DNA of 64,000 bases from Pseudothioglobus sp905182815 (GCF_048087625.1 NZ_CP159805.1:1054001-1118000), one strand, 5' to 3'; shown: positions 43,103-52,715, counted from the first letter of the stretch. Notes: generated from the sequence alone by a model not told the origin. Translations and numbers: made by a program.

Positions 43103-44317
43103 TCAAAAAGGGATTAAATTACTTTTTTTTGATTCTGTTAGATGCTTTGTGATGAGAGACTTAACTGGAGGAAAGCGATCCGCAAACTTTAAGACTAACT
43201 TTCTAACTTTTTTAGCTATGGCATCATCATTAGTAAACAAAGAAACAACCCCATTTGTACCAAAGTACATCAATCTAGATAAATGTATTTGTTTATTTTC
43301 AAATTCCTTTAAAACTGAGTCTGAACCAATATCATTACCATTTTTAGCAGCCTTAATAACTGCAAGTGAGAGAATGTCTTGCCCTCTTAACCCTAAATTA
43401 AAACCATGTGCTGTAACAGGATGCATTCCAACTGCAGCATCACCAATTAAAGCAAAACGAGTAGCTCTGAATTTTTGAGCATAAACGCCAACTAATGGAT
43501 AAGAATGCCTTTTACCAATTTGTTTCATTTCACCTAAAATCCCATTAAAGCCATCACTAGCCTGTGCACAAAACTTCGTCTCGTCCATATTTAACATTTC
43601 GTCTGCCTCGTCAGTTGGGACCGTAAGAACAACAGATGATATATTGCCATTTAAGGGTAACAGCGCTAAGGTATGGCCATAATTAAAGCACTCAAGAGCA
43701 GTTTGATTATGAGATTTTTCATGAGAGACTCTTGTAATTATCATTACCTTAGAGAAGTCTTTCATCGTTGATGATATACCCATCTTTCTGCGTATTTCTG
43801 AAAACCGACTATCTGCAGCAACTATAAGCTTTGAATTTATAGTTTTACCATTTGAAAGAGTAATCTCAGCATTAGAAGAACTTGTATTAAGAGAGTCAAC
43901 TGCTAAGTCATTAATAATAGTTATGTTATCGGCACTTGATGCTTTTTGATATAAAGCAAGCCTGATTAAATTATTTGGAACAAGATATCCAAGAGCATCA
44001 ATTGACGCTTTATTTGCTTCAAAATTTAATAATGACTCTGAATCACCATCAAAAACTTTTGCCTCTCTAAGTGGGCTGACTTTGGTCTGATCAATGAGAC
44101 TCCAAACACCAAGTTTTTGTAGTATCTTTAATGAATTATGAGTTAAAGCAGTCTCCCTTCCATCTGGCTTAGGGTCTGAAATCGAAATATGCGGCGATTT
44201 TTCAACAACAAGTATCTTTTGATCCTGATTTGCTAATGAACAAGCAAAACTAAGCCCTGCTGGCCCTGCACCAATAATTACCACATCATAAACATTGTTA
44301 GAATTATTATTTTTCAT
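43103..44317 (-). CDS. FAD-dependent hydroxylase, UbiH/UbiF/UbiM family
   Basis: 404 residues. FAD-binding DVVIIGAGPAGLSFACSLA at the N-terminus, GRETALTHNSLKILQKLGVW, and the second FAD motif RFALIGDAAVGMHPVTAHGFNLGLRGQ (about residues 290-315) place it among ubiquinone-ring hydroxylases. The C-terminal MYFGTNGVVSLFTNDDAIAKKVRKL stretch resembles UbiM, the broad C5 hydroxylase of some proteobacteria. The genome would need other Ubi hydroxylases to judge which positions it serves. Upstream of pdxH by 10 bases. Confidence 0.8.
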   Translation of the reverse strand: MKNNNSNNVYDVVIIGAGPAGLSFACSLANQDQKILVVEKSPHISISDPKPDGRETALTHNSLKILQKLGVWSLIDQTKVSPLREAKVFDGDSESLLNFEANKASIDALGYLVPNNLIRLALYQKASSADNITIINDLAVDSLNTSSSNAEITLSNGKTINSKLIVAADSRFSEIRRKMGISSTMKDFSKVMIITRVSHEKSHNQTALECFNYGHTLALLPLNGNISSVVLTVPTDEADEMLNMDETKFCAQASDGFNGILGEMKQIGKRHSYPLVGVYAQKFRATRFALIGDAAVGMHPVTAHGFNLGLRGQDILSLAVIKAAKNGNDIGSDSVLKEFENKQIHLSRLMYFGTNGVVSLFTNDDAIAKKVRKLVLKFADRFPPVKSLITKHLTESKKSNLIPF

Positions 44318-44345
44318 AGTATTTAAGTGTGAAAAATTTAGCTTA

Positions 44346-44975
44346 TTAGTTTTTTACTTTTGACTCTTCAATTTTTTTAAGCCAATAGGCACTTTTTTCA
44401 AGATTTTTCTCAGTACCACTTCCTTCTTGATACATCTTGGCAACTTTAACTTGAGAGTCTAAATTACCACTCCTTGCAGCTTTAAGATAGTATTCATAGG
44501 CTTGCTCAAAATTCTGTGAAACTCCTTCTCCAGCTTCATACATTTGTGCCAAATTATGCTGAGCATCTGAGTAACCATTGTCCGCAGACAAACTAATCCA
44601 GCTAAATGCTTTATTAAAGTCAATATTTACCCCGGCACCAAGATAATAAATAGCCCCTAAGGTATATTGCGCTTTTGGATGAGATTTGCTTGCCGCATTC
44701 TGGACATATTTAAAACCTTTAATGTCGTTCTGAATAACTCCTACACCAGTGATATACATTATTCCAAGAGCAGTCATTGCATTTAAGTCACCTGTTTTAG
44801 CGCCTAATTCAAATGCTTTAAGTGCCTTTTCATAATCTTTTTGTTCTACTAATTCAATTCCTCTTTCATACAAACTATCTTCAGCACATACCGGAGATAG
44901 CAATAAAAAAGAAAAAGATGTCAGCAATAAGACTTTAGTTAGAGAGATGTTGAATAATTTAGCTATATTGTTCAT
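44346..44975 (-). CDS. Sel1-repeat (TPR-like) secreted protein
   Basis: 209 residues. Signal peptide (about 1-31, ending SPVCAED), then about four Sel1 repeats: AMTALGIMYITGVGVIQND, AQYTLGAIYYLGAGVNID, AQHNLAQMYEAGEGVSQN and SQVKVAKMYQEGSGTEKN. Each has the alpha-helical A/G-rich pattern used for protein binding. It is presumably periplasmic; partner unknown. It lies 28 bases upstream of the UbiH-family gene. Confidence 0.85.
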   Translation of the reverse strand: MNNIAKLFNISLTKVLLLTSFSFLLLSPVCAEDSLYERGIELVEQKDYEKALKAFELGAKTGDLNAMTALGIMYITGVGVIQNDIKGFKYVQNAASKSHPKAQYTLGAIYYLGAGVNIDFNKAFSWISLSADNGYSDAQHNLAQMYEAGEGVSQNFEQAYEYYLKAARSGNLDSQVKVAKMYQEGSGTEKNLEKSAYWLKKIEESKVKN

Positions 44976-45036
44976 TTTGGATTTAAATAATATTGTTTTT
45001 AAAATATTATAATTATTTTACAGTTTTTTTTAGATT

Positions 45037-46296
45037 CTAAGTATCACCTCTTGGTACAAATTCTAAAACAGTTGCATTAATACAGTACCTTGGCATTCCG
45101 TCAGGACCGTCATTAAATACGTGGCCTAAATGAATATCAGAACTTAAAGATCTTATTTCTGTCCGTGTCATACCATAACTAAGATCAATAACTTCATAAA
45201 CCTCGTTACGCACAGGCCTTGTAAAAGATAGCCAGCCAGACTTTGAATCAAATCGATCTGCGGTATCAAAAAGAGGTCTTCCAGAGAGCTTATCTATAAA
45301 AACACCATCAGGTGTATTCTTAAAAATTTCATACTGTTCGCAGAACCTTCTATCTGTGCCTTCATTAAATGCAACATTGAAAGCCTCAGAATCTTTACCT
45401 AATTTAAATTCACCTAATGCTTTATAAAAATCGTCAGAAGTCATTATTCCTTGATGTGCCCATACTTCCTTTCCATCCTCTATTAGAAAAATAGTAGGTG
45501 TAGCCCATGTCTCTGTAATGAGCTCAAAGCCCTTCAATGAGGATGCTGGCACTGATCTTAACGGAATAGTTCCCTTATATTTTGATGTAACTAGTTTTTC
45601 GAACTCAAGACAAAATAAGCATTTACCCTCTACTTCTGGGCCAATAACAACAATTTCTTTTCCACCTAAAGGTGATATATCTGCAACCAATGATTCTTTT
45701 GGCACTTGCTCAATAAAAGTAACACCAGTGGAGTGATCAGGGCAGTAACCATTTGGATTTCTCTGTAAGTAATCTTGATGGTAATCTTCAGCTGGCCAAA
45801 ATTTTTCTAAAGCTGCCATCTCAGTCATAATTTCCCCATACCCTTTTGCTGTTAATAGCTTTTGGTATAGTTGACCGGTTCGATTTGCAATTTCTTTTTG
45901 CTCATCATTAGTCCAATAAATTGCAGAACGGTAGTTATTTCCAACATCATTACCTTGTCTATTTAATTGTGTTGGATCATGAATCTCCCAAAAATTTTTC
46001 AGTAATTGTTCTGTGGAAACTCTGGCAGTATCATAAATAACTTTAACTGTCTCTGTATGGTTAATTAAAGTATTTTTTTTGGTTAATTTTTCTTCGTCAG
46101 ATAATCCAATATTTTTCAGAACAGAAAGAAAGCTTTCGCTTTGAATTCTTCTATTATCTAGAACATTCTGATAGGTTGGATTCTCATAATTTCCACCAGA
46201 GTAGCCAGAAATAACGTCAACAACACCCTCAATATTTTCGAAGTTTTTTTCAACACCCCAAAAGCATCCTGCAGCAAAAAAAATTTCTAGAATCAC
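45037..46296 (-). CDS. Fusion of MsrA, thioredoxin-like domain and MsrB
   Basis: 419 residues; start is GTG. MsrA part (1-about 190): catalytic AAGCFWGVEKNF, YHQDYL. Compared with ordinary MsrA there is an insertion of about 30 residues between YQNVL and NHTETVKVIYD. A middle thioredoxin-like stretch (about 215-295) has GKCLFCLEFEKL, a CxxC pair, and ATPTIFLIEDGKEVW. The MsrB part (about 305-419) has SGRPLFDT, SGWLSFTRP, DIHLGHVFNDGP and the catalytic RYCINA. Together these would reduce both methionine sulfoxide isomers, the middle domain possibly recycling the active sites. No signal peptide. Confidence 0.85.
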   Translation of the reverse strand: MILEIFFAAGCFWGVEKNFENIEGVVDVISGYSGGNYENPTYQNVLDNRRIQSESFLSVLKNIGLSDEEKLTKKNTLINHTETVKVIYDTARVSTEQLLKNFWEIHDPTQLNRQGNDVGNNYRSAIYWTNDEQKEIANRTGQLYQKLLTAKGYGEIMTEMAALEKFWPAEDYHQDYLQRNPNGYCPDHSTGVTFIEQVPKESLVADISPLGGKEIVVIGPEVEGKCLFCLEFEKLVTSKYKGTIPLRSVPASSLKGFELITETWATPTIFLIEDGKEVWAHQGIMTSDDFYKALGEFKLGKDSEAFNVAFNEGTDRRFCEQYEIFKNTPDGVFIDKLSGRPLFDTADRFDSKSGWLSFTRPVRNEVYEVIDLSYGMTRTEIRSLSSDIHLGHVFNDGPDGMPRYCINATVLEFVPRGDT

Positions 46297-46491
46297 AAGC
46301 CCAACCTGTACTTAGATATATAAGTGAAAGATTCTACACATGGTAAATGAATATAAAGTGTTTAATACGTGAAGAATGAAGAACTTGTATGGAGGTAATA
46401 ATTTTGAAAATAACGCCAAATTTGAATAAGGGAATAAAAGCTTAATTAATAAATATAGTAGCTAAATTTAAACCATTAGTTTCATTACAAA

Positions 46492-47226
46492 TTAATTAGC
46501 AATCTTTAAATAACCCTTTATATAGCTTGAGGAAATAGAAACTCTACTAGACATTGAACCTTTAGAGTTAAAGTCTATTGAAAAGCCTTCTTCCATATTT
46601 TCTTTCAAAAAACTATCGCTTAATTCAAACTCAACTATTTCATTATAGTCACAATCAAAAGAAGAGCATCCAGAGGCCTTCAGTGAAATTAAAATAACAT
46701 CCATTTGGTTTTCATTGTCACAGCGATTCCATTTATCGCAATAACTAGCTGAAGAGTAGTTTCTTCTTTCGTCCGAAGTGTATGTAATTGAGAAATTAAG
46801 TTTATGTTGAATGAAGCCATTATTATCTTTAGATCCTAGTAAAAAATAATCTAGTTTTTCTTCTTTGCCAAGCATATTTCTTGTCTTGGTATCAGATATT
46901 TTTGCTCCCACAAACTTTAAATTATCATCTGATACTTTAACCATTTCAGCATATTTAGAAATATTTTCTAGATCTACCCGATTGATTTCAGCCTCATTTA
47001 TTCTGTTGTTAAGCTCTTTAATTACTGCTAAAGAGATATTTGGATTTGCAATCTTACGAGCTTCAACTAGATTTTGATCATGAGACAAACCTAGCACAAG
47101 AATCTTTTCTGCTTCAATGACAGAAGGGCTTGTTGTAGAAAGTTCAAGTGAAGAAAGATTAATTGAAGAACAGCCAATTAAACCAAAAGATAGCAATAAA
47201 ATTAAAAGTATTTTTTTCATATTCAT
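46492..47226 (-). CDS. Hypothetical lipoprotein
   Basis: 244 residues. Signal peptide MNMKKILLILLLSFGLIGCSS with a lipobox (LIGC; lipid-attached Cys at residue 19). The mature part mixes beta-strand and Asn/Ser-rich segments (KILVLGLSHDQNLVEARKIA, KLNFSITYTSDERRNY) and has Cys pairs (CDKWNRC, CSSFDCD). I do not recognise the family. It is an outer- or inner-membrane lipoprotein of unknown function. The gap of 195 bases to the MsrA-B gene holds nothing I can support. Confidence 0.65.
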   Translation of the reverse strand: MNMKKILLILLLSFGLIGCSSINLSSLELSTTSPSVIEAEKILVLGLSHDQNLVEARKIANPNISLAVIKELNNRINEAEINRVDLENISKYAEMVKVSDDNLKFVGAKISDTKTRNMLGKEEKLDYFLLGSKDNNGFIQHKLNFSITYTSDERRNYSSASYCDKWNRCDNENQMDVILISLKASGCSSFDCDYNEIVEFELSDSFLKENMEEGFSIDFNSKGSMSSRVSISSSYIKGYLKIAN

Positions 47227-47283
47227 ATTATAGTTTATTCAAACTAATCCTAAAAAATCTTTTCTTGTAGAAAAAATAAAAGA

Positions 47284-47360
47284 TGGTAGTCACGGTCAGA
47301 TTTGAACTGACGACTTCCACCATGTCATGGTGGCACTCTAACCAACTGAGTTACGCGACT
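47284..47360 (-). tRNA. tRNA-Val(GAC)
   Basis: Minus-strand cloverleaf: 7-bp acceptor stem AGTCGCG/CGTGACT with one G-T pair, D-loop AGTTGGTTAGA, anticodon stem CCACC/GGTGG with loop ATGACAT giving GAC, T-loop TTCAAAT, discriminator A and encoded CCA (47284-47286). Reads GUC and GUU codons. Lies between the lipoprotein gene and pyrF. Confidence 0.92.
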
Positions 47361-47371
47361 AAAGTGTTAAA

Positions 47372-48076
47372 TTATACTGCTTCAAAGGAAGAGCGAATAA
47401 TTTTTTGAATGTTAGTTGCAGCTTCATAACGATTTTCAGAATTCTTAATTGGCCGCCCAACTACAATGTAATCAGAGCCACTCTTAAAAGCCGTCGCAAC
47501 ATCGACTACTCGCTTCTGATCATCATCATTAGCTACCGGACGAATACCTGGAGTAACAGCAATAAGTTTATTATCAACATATTCACGAATGTATGGCACC
47601 TCTAGGCCAGAGGAAATAATTCCATCACACCCAGCCTCAAAAGCTCTTTTAGCTCTCGAAATAACTAAGTCTTTTACATTGCAGTCAAAACCAAGATCGT
47701 CTAAGTCACCCCTATCTAGACTTGTTAAAGCAGTAACAGCAAGAATCTTTAAATTTTTTTTATTTTCAACCGCTTTTTCCATTAGAGCTTGATTGCCATG
47801 AATAGTGGCAAAAGTTGCGCCATAATCACTAAGCCTTGCAATTGTCCTGCCAACCGTTTCAGGAACGTCAAAAAATTTTAAATCAACAAAGACTTTTTTG
47901 TCTTTTGCAATCAACCAATCTAATAATTCAAAATATTGGCCTGTCATCAAAAGTTCCATACCAATTTTATAAAAGTTAACACTGTCATCAAGCTCTGTGA
48001 CAATTTTTTTGGCTTCTAAGACTTCAGGAACATCTAATGCAAAGATTAAACGATCTTCAATTTTAATATCTTTCAT
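47372..48076 (-). CDS. pyrF: Orotidine 5'-phosphate decarboxylase
   Basis: Last step of UMP synthesis. 234 residues. Visible: IFALDVPEVLEAKKI at the start, FVDLKFFDVPETVGRT (catalytic DxKxxD, about residues 64-80), VTPGIRP, and DYIVVGRPI near the C-terminus. Standard type I bacterial enzyme; 11 bases upstream of the tRNA-Val end on the same strand. Confidence 0.96.
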   Translation of the reverse strand: MKDIKIEDRLIFALDVPEVLEAKKIVTELDDSVNFYKIGMELLMTGQYFELLDWLIAKDKKVFVDLKFFDVPETVGRTIARLSDYGATFATIHGNQALMEKAVENKKNLKILAVTALTSLDRGDLDDLGFDCNVKDLVISRAKRAFEAGCDGIISSGLEVPYIREYVDNKLIAVTPGIRPVANDDDQKRVVDVATAFKSGSDYIVVGRPIKNSENRYEAATNIQKIIRSSFEAV

Positions 48077-48154
48077 GAGTTTTTAATAATTTAAAAAAAT
48101 AAAGCCATTACAGTAAATTTATGACTGGGTTTATTATATAGATAAGGGTAATAA

Positions 48155-49003
48155 TTAGACTGAAGAAATGTATTTTTTAGTCGCATTAAATAAAATTTTT
48201 GCAGCACGCTCACCCAAATGAATTTGATCAAACAGCAACCATTGCCCTTTTGACTTAGCTATTTCATCCCATGACTTTTTAAAAATATAGTGATGCATCA
48301 TTCCGCCATAAATTCTTCTAATAATTGGAAGTGAGTTTGGATCATAATCACTTTTAACTGGGTAAGTTCTTTTAGATAAATCATCCCATAAAAGGTTTGA
48401 AACTGGAATAAGGTTAATGTTTTTGTTATTTGCTGTTAACTCTATGAAGTCATTAAATTTTCTTACATGCTTATTAATTGCAGAATTTTTATTCTCACCA
48501 ATAGGTGGAAGTGTACATAAGGCAATTTTCGATTTCCCATTTAGTTTATCAAGAAGTTTGGGTAATAATTTCTGATAGCTTTCAAAAGTTGGAATTTCAG
48601 GCAATTTATTTTTCGACTTGTAACGCTCCCCTGACTTCTTATTGAAAGAGGCCATTGCATCATTAGACCCAATCATCAAGATAATTATGTCAGGACTACA
48701 ATTTATAATTAACTCTATTCTCTTATTTACTTGCCATACTACATCTCCATTAATACCTTCATTAAGGACTATATCTTCTGGATACTCATTACGAAGGCTT
48801 TCAACCCAGCATTCTCCAATATTTCCATGTGTTAATGAGTCTCCAATACAAGCTATAACTCGACTAGATTTTAAAGATAGTTCTTTAGACAGATCACCAG
48901 AACTTCCTTTGGGAGGGGTTGCTGCTATAGAAGAAACATAGAAAAAAGCAACTGTAATTAAAATTACAGTTGCTATTAATAAATATAAGATAAAAAGAAA
49001 CAC
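48155..49003 (-). CDS. SGNH/GDSL hydrolase, membrane-anchored
   Basis: 282 residues. An N-terminal hydrophobic helix (about 1-27) is either an anchor or an uncleaved signal. The catalytic block I Ser is in CIGDSLTHGNIGE (about 54), block II Gly in NEGINGDVVW, block III IGSNDAM, and the DxxH pair in FDQIHLGERAAKI near the C-terminus. Esterase/lipase of extracytoplasmic location; substrate unknown. It lies 27 bases downstream of the glycine-zipper protein gene. Confidence 0.85.
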   Translation of the reverse strand: MFLFILYLLIATVILITVAFFYVSSIAATPPKGSSGDLSKELSLKSSRVIACIGDSLTHGNIGECWVESLRNEYPEDIVLNEGINGDVVWQVNKRIELIINCSPDIIILMIGSNDAMASFNKKSGERYKSKNKLPEIPTFESYQKLLPKLLDKLNGKSKIALCTLPPIGENKNSAINKHVRKFNDFIELTANNKNINLIPVSNLLWDDLSKRTYPVKSDYDPNSLPIIRRIYGGMMHHYIFKKSWDEIAKSKGQWLLFDQIHLGERAAKILFNATKKYISSV

Positions 49004-49030
49004 TAAGGCTTAAAACTTAGCTAGCTCAAC

Positions 49031-49549
49031 CTAGTTTCCAAGACCATCAACAGTTACCTCAATTTTTATGACATCATTAGCGGGCCTTCTATTACTTTTA
49101 AAACTAACATCACGACCAGCATAGTCGACTGTAACAAGATAGTGGCTCAATCTTTTCTCGATCACTTGTCTAGTTTTAGTTTCACAGACTTCTTGCCTAA
49201 TTATTTTTTTACCAGTAGAGTTGGCTTGTTTTTCTGCATCATTCGCAATTGAAGCGCCCATAAGCGCTCCAAAAAGAGTCAAGGCATCCTTGCCATCACC
49301 TTTACCAAGTTTATTTCCTATTGCGCCTCCAATAGCAGCTCCAAATAATTCATTAGTTGCACTACCATCACCATTATTTTGAATGGTTTCCTGAATATAG
49401 CACTCTTGATAAGGCTCATCAACTCTATAGTTTTTATAGACTTTTTCAACTGAAATTACAGTAGCAGAATCTACAAAGCTTCCTGCAAAAGATAATTGAG
49501 ATGAAAGTAAAAATAAAGAAATTAGTGAAATTTTTAAGATAGCTCGCAT
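49031..49549 (-). CDS. Glycine-zipper 2TM domain outer-membrane protein
   Basis: 172 residues. Signal peptide (1-about 22, ending SFAGS). A Gly-rich segment LFGAAIGGAIGNKLGKGDGKDALTLFGALMGASIAND (read as two short zippers, about 68-105) is the glycine-zipper 2TM domain found in SlyB/YmgG-type envelope proteins. The rest holds Cys residues (YQECYIQE, QEVCETK) and beta-type sequence. Function unknown. Confidence 0.78.
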   Translation of the reverse strand: MRAILKISLISLFLLSSQLSFAGSFVDSATVISVEKVYKNYRVDEPYQECYIQETIQNNGDGSATNELFGAAIGGAIGNKLGKGDGKDALTLFGALMGASIANDAEKQANSTGKKIIRQEVCETKTRQVIEKRLSHYLVTVDYAGRDVSFKSNRRPANDVIKIEVTVDGLGN

Positions 49550-49611
49550 AAGTATGCTCCAATAATATTAAACCCCTATAATGTGAATTATATACTTTTT
49601 TAGAAATATTT

Positions 49612-50233
49612 TTGGAATTAGTTGGCAATTCTTTGTATTATATTCATGACCCAATTTGCTCCTGGTGCTGGGCATTTCAGCCAACATGGCGTAAAGTGTT
49701 AAAAGAATTACCGAGTCATATAAATGTTAATTATCTATTGGGTGGGCTGGCCCCTGATAATGATTTACCAATGCCCTTAGACACTCAAAAATACATTCAA
49801 GACAATTGGATAAAAATTCAAAAAGTTGTCCCTGTTACTGAATTTAATTATAATTTTTGGACTCTAAATGAGCATAAGCGCTCAACATATCTCTCCTGTA
49901 GAGCGGTTATTGCTGCAAAAAAACAGCATCCTGATTTTGAAGTTTTAATGACTGAAGGAATCCAAAAAGCTTACTACCTAAATACTCTAAACCCCTCAAA
50001 TGAAGATACATTAATTAACGTTGCTCAGGATATTGGGCTAAATGAAGAATAATTTTAATGAGGATCTAAAATCAAGTGAAGTTAATGATCTTCTTCTTGA
50101 TCAGATTCACACAACAAAAACCATGCCAATAAACGGCTTCCCATCACTAGTTCTAGTTAGAGAGAACAATCTTGAAAGGATAAATATTGACTATTTAAAT
50201 TCTAATTACATTATTAATCAAATAATCACTTGA
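49612..50233 (+). CDS. DsbA-family protein (COG3531 type), frameshifted
   Basis: Predicted thioredoxin-fold oxidoreductase. TTG start at 49612 is the only start candidate near the N-terminus. Active site CSWCWAFQPTW (CxxC, about residues 16-19); cis-Pro region GFPSLVLV near the end. The frame stops at 50050-50052 (GLNEE-stop) and resumes at 50042 in the next frame. Deleting one base near 50042-50050 joins GLNEENFNEDLKSSEVND and gives a normal length of about 206 residues. No signal peptide, so probably cytoplasmic. As for guaB, error and real mutation cannot be told apart here. Confidence 0.8.
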
Positions 50234-50267
50234 ATAATTACTCATAAGTGGCAATAATATACCGCTT

Positions 50268-50344
50268 GCCTTGGTAGCTCAGCTGGATAGAGCGCTCGCC
50301 TCCTAAGCGAGGGGTCTCAAGTTCGAATCTTGACCAGGGCACCA
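50268..50344 (+). tRNA. tRNA-Arg(CCT)
   Basis: Cloverleaf with acceptor GCCTTGG/CCAGGGC (one G-T), D-loop AGCTGGATAGA, anticodon stem CTCGC/GCGAG with loop CTCCTAA giving CCT, T-loop TTCGAAT, discriminator A and encoded CCA. Reads AGG. Ends 3 bases before the convergent serA stop. Confidence 0.95.
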
Positions 50345-50347
50345 AAC

Positions 50348-51505
50348 TTAAAGAGCTCTTACTGTCAAAATACCCTCTACTCGCTTAATGTTTTCAATAG
50401 CCTTAGTGGAAATTTCATTTTCAAGATCAATAAGTGTGTATGCAAAATCTCCTCTAGACTTGTTAATCATATCAAGAATATTAGCCTCTTCCTCAGCTAT
50501 GGCTTTTGTTATTTGACGAACCATATTCGGAATATTTCTATGGGTAATAGCTAATCGCTCTTTGCCATCTCTAGGCATCCTTGCATCAGGAAAGTTTACA
50601 GAATTCACAATATTTCCATTTTCAAGATAATCTTTAATCTGTTTAGCAATCATCACAGCGCAATTATCTTCAGCTTCAGATGTTGAGGCCCCGAGATGGG
50701 GAAGTGCAATGACTCTTTCATGATTTTTTTTGTCATTGATTGGGAAATCAGTAACATAATACTTTACTTTTCCAGAATCAAGAGCTTTCATTAATGCGTC
50801 TTCATCAACAATCCCATCTCTTGACATGTTAATTATTACTGAGCCCTCAGGTAACAAGGCAATACGTTTTGCATTTAATAAGTTTTTAGTTTCATCAATT
50901 AAGGGAACGTGAAAAGAAACAAAATCACTCTTAGAAAATAATTCTTCTATAGTAGTCGCATCTTCAACTTCAGAAGAAATTTTCCAAGCATTCTTCTTAG
51001 TGATCGATGGGTCAAAACCAATAACATCCATTCCAAGGATGCTAGCTGCATTTGCAATTTCAACACCAATAGCACCAAGACCAACAATTCCTAATGTCTT
51101 TCCTGGTAATTCCGAACCTGAATATTGTTTTTTTCCATCCTCTACGGTTGCCTTAAGGTTTTCAAGCGGTAAATTATTTACATAACTCCATGCCTGGCAA
51201 ATATTACGACTAGCAAGAAGCATTGAAGAAATAACAAGCTCTTTAACTGCATTAGCATTTGCGCCTGGAGTATTAAATACTACCACTCCTTTATCACTCA
51301 TTTTTTCAAGTGGGATATTATTTACTCCAGCGCCAGCGCGGCCAATAGCTTTAAGGTTTTCCCCAGTTTCTAATTCATGCATCTTTGCACTTCGAACAAG
51401 TATTGCGTCTGGGTTATTATCTTTAACTGTTACATCATAAATATCACTAGAAAATTTATCTAAACCTAGAGATGAAATGTTATTTAAAACTTGTACTTTA
51501 AGCAT
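50348..51505 (-). CDS. serA: D-3-phosphoglycerate dehydrogenase
   Basis: First step of serine synthesis. 385 residues. Visible: ILVRSAKMHELETGENLKAIGRAGAGVNNI (split across 35-65), NAD loop LGIVGLGAIGVEIANAA (about 138-155), catalytic NMSRDGIVDEDAL and LPHLGASTSEAEDN with the His (about 265-280), and a C-terminal ACT domain (about 310-385) that would bind serine. Starts one base into the serC stop, so the two are translationally coupled. Confidence 0.94.
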   Translation of the reverse strand: MLKVQVLNNISSLGLDKFSSDIYDVTVKDNNPDAILVRSAKMHELETGENLKAIGRAGAGVNNIPLEKMSDKGVVVFNTPGANANAVKELVISSMLLASRNICQAWSYVNNLPLENLKATVEDGKKQYSGSELPGKTLGIVGLGAIGVEIANAASILGMDVIGFDPSITKKNAWKISSEVEDATTIEELFSKSDFVSFHVPLIDETKNLLNAKRIALLPEGSVIINMSRDGIVDEDALMKALDSGKVKYYVTDFPINDKKNHERVIALPHLGASTSEAEDNCAVMIAKQIKDYLENGNIVNSVNFPDARMPRDGKERLAITHRNIPNMVRQITKAIAEEEANILDMINKSRGDFAYTLIDLENEISTKAIENIKRVEGILTVRAL

Positions 51506-52584
51506 TACCCATAATCCTTTTCAAAATCACTCATAAAATTAACTAAGGCATCAACGCCCTCTTGAGGCATTGCGTTATAAATACTCGCCCTCATTCCTCC
51601 AACGCTTCGATGACCTTTAAGTGCAAGTAATCCTGCTTCTTTTGAGCGCTCTAAAAATAATCCATTTAGACTGTCATCTGCTAATAAAAATGGAACATTC
51701 ATCCAAGAGCGATATTTAATTGAAACTGGGTTTGAATAAAAATCAGAGTTATCAATTACCTTATAAAGTGTTTTTGCTTTCATATGATTTATTTTTTGAA
51801 TCACACTCAATCCTCCCTGCTCTTTAAGCCATTCAAAAACGCGTCCAGCAGCATACCATGGGAAAGTGGCAGGAGTATTAAACATAGACTCATTGTTAGC
51901 TTGAGTTGAATAGTCAAAGAGTTTTGGTTGTCCTTTAACTACGTTACCTATTAAGTCTTCTCTTATAATAATAATTGTTAAGCCAGCAGGTCCAATATTT
52001 TTTTGAGCTCCTGCATAAATAACACCATATTTAGAAACATCAATCTCTCGAGAAAGAATCGTTGAGGACATATCAGCAACTAATGGGATATCAACTTCAG
52101 GAATATAATCAAACTCTAGTCCAGCAATTGTTTCATTTGGGGTGTAATGAAGATAAGCAGAATCTTGATCAATATTCCAATTTTTAAAATCATCAATATC
52201 AGTAAAATTATTCTCTGAGCTATCTGTACAAACATTAACTTTACAATAACGCTGCGCTTCAGCAATTGCTTTTACTGACCAGTGCCCTGTATTTGCATAG
52301 CAAGCTTTAGACTTTCCTCTTAACAGATTAATTGGAACCATTGAAAACTGAGCAGAGGCGCCACCCTGAAGAAACAAAACCTTGTAATTATTTGGAATAT
52401 TTAAAAGATCTCTCAAATCCTTTTCAGATTTTTGAGCGGCCTCCATAAAGTCAACTCCTCGATGCGAAATTTCCATTACTGAAGCTTTAGAGTTTCCATA
52501 CTCAATAAGTTCTTGCTGAATTTTTTTAAGTACTAAAGTAGGCAGCATTGCTGGCCCAGCACTAAAATTATATGTTTGTGTCAT
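51505..52584 (-). CDS. serC: Phosphoserine aminotransferase
   Basis: PLP enzyme of serine (and pyridoxal) synthesis. 359 residues. Visible: YNFSAGPAMLPTLVLKKIQQEL, EISHRGVDFMEAAQKSE, LQGGASAQFSMVPINLL, and the PLP Lys in YAGAQKNIGPAGLTIIII (about residue 195). A minus-strand TATAAT (52721-52716) lies about 130 bases upstream with a small hairpin after it. Overlaps serA by one base. Confidence 0.95.
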   Translation of the reverse strand: MTQTYNFSAGPAMLPTLVLKKIQQELIEYGNSKASVMEISHRGVDFMEAAQKSEKDLRDLLNIPNNYKVLFLQGGASAQFSMVPINLLRGKSKACYANTGHWSVKAIAEAQRYCKVNVCTDSSENNFTDIDDFKNWNIDQDSAYLHYTPNETIAGLEFDYIPEVDIPLVADMSSTILSREIDVSKYGVIYAGAQKNIGPAGLTIIIIREDLIGNVVKGQPKLFDYSTQANNESMFNTPATFPWYAAGRVFEWLKEQGGLSVIQKINHMKAKTLYKVIDNSDFYSNPVSIKYRSWMNVPFLLADDSLNGLFLERSKEAGLLALKGHRSVGGMRASIYNAMPQEGVDALVNFMSDFEKDYG

Positions 52585-52715
52585 AATAGATAAATGGCTT
52601 TAAACCTTTTTTTCAAAATTAAAAAAAAACGCTCAGCTGTGCTCAATCTTGATAAGCCCATCCAAACGTCAATGTTTTAGCAAAAATAACCTTCGTTGGT
52701 TATAAATTGTGATTG

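Noticed and set aside
46297..46491. Short gene in the 195-base gap after the msrAB fusion start
   Set aside because: The longest ATG frame I noted is about 18 codons, with no supporting features.
52574..52660. 26-codon minus-strand frame overlapping the serC start by 4 bases, as a serine leader peptide
   Set aside because: Only two serines in about 26 residues, no terminator follows it, and it runs into serC; chance is likely.
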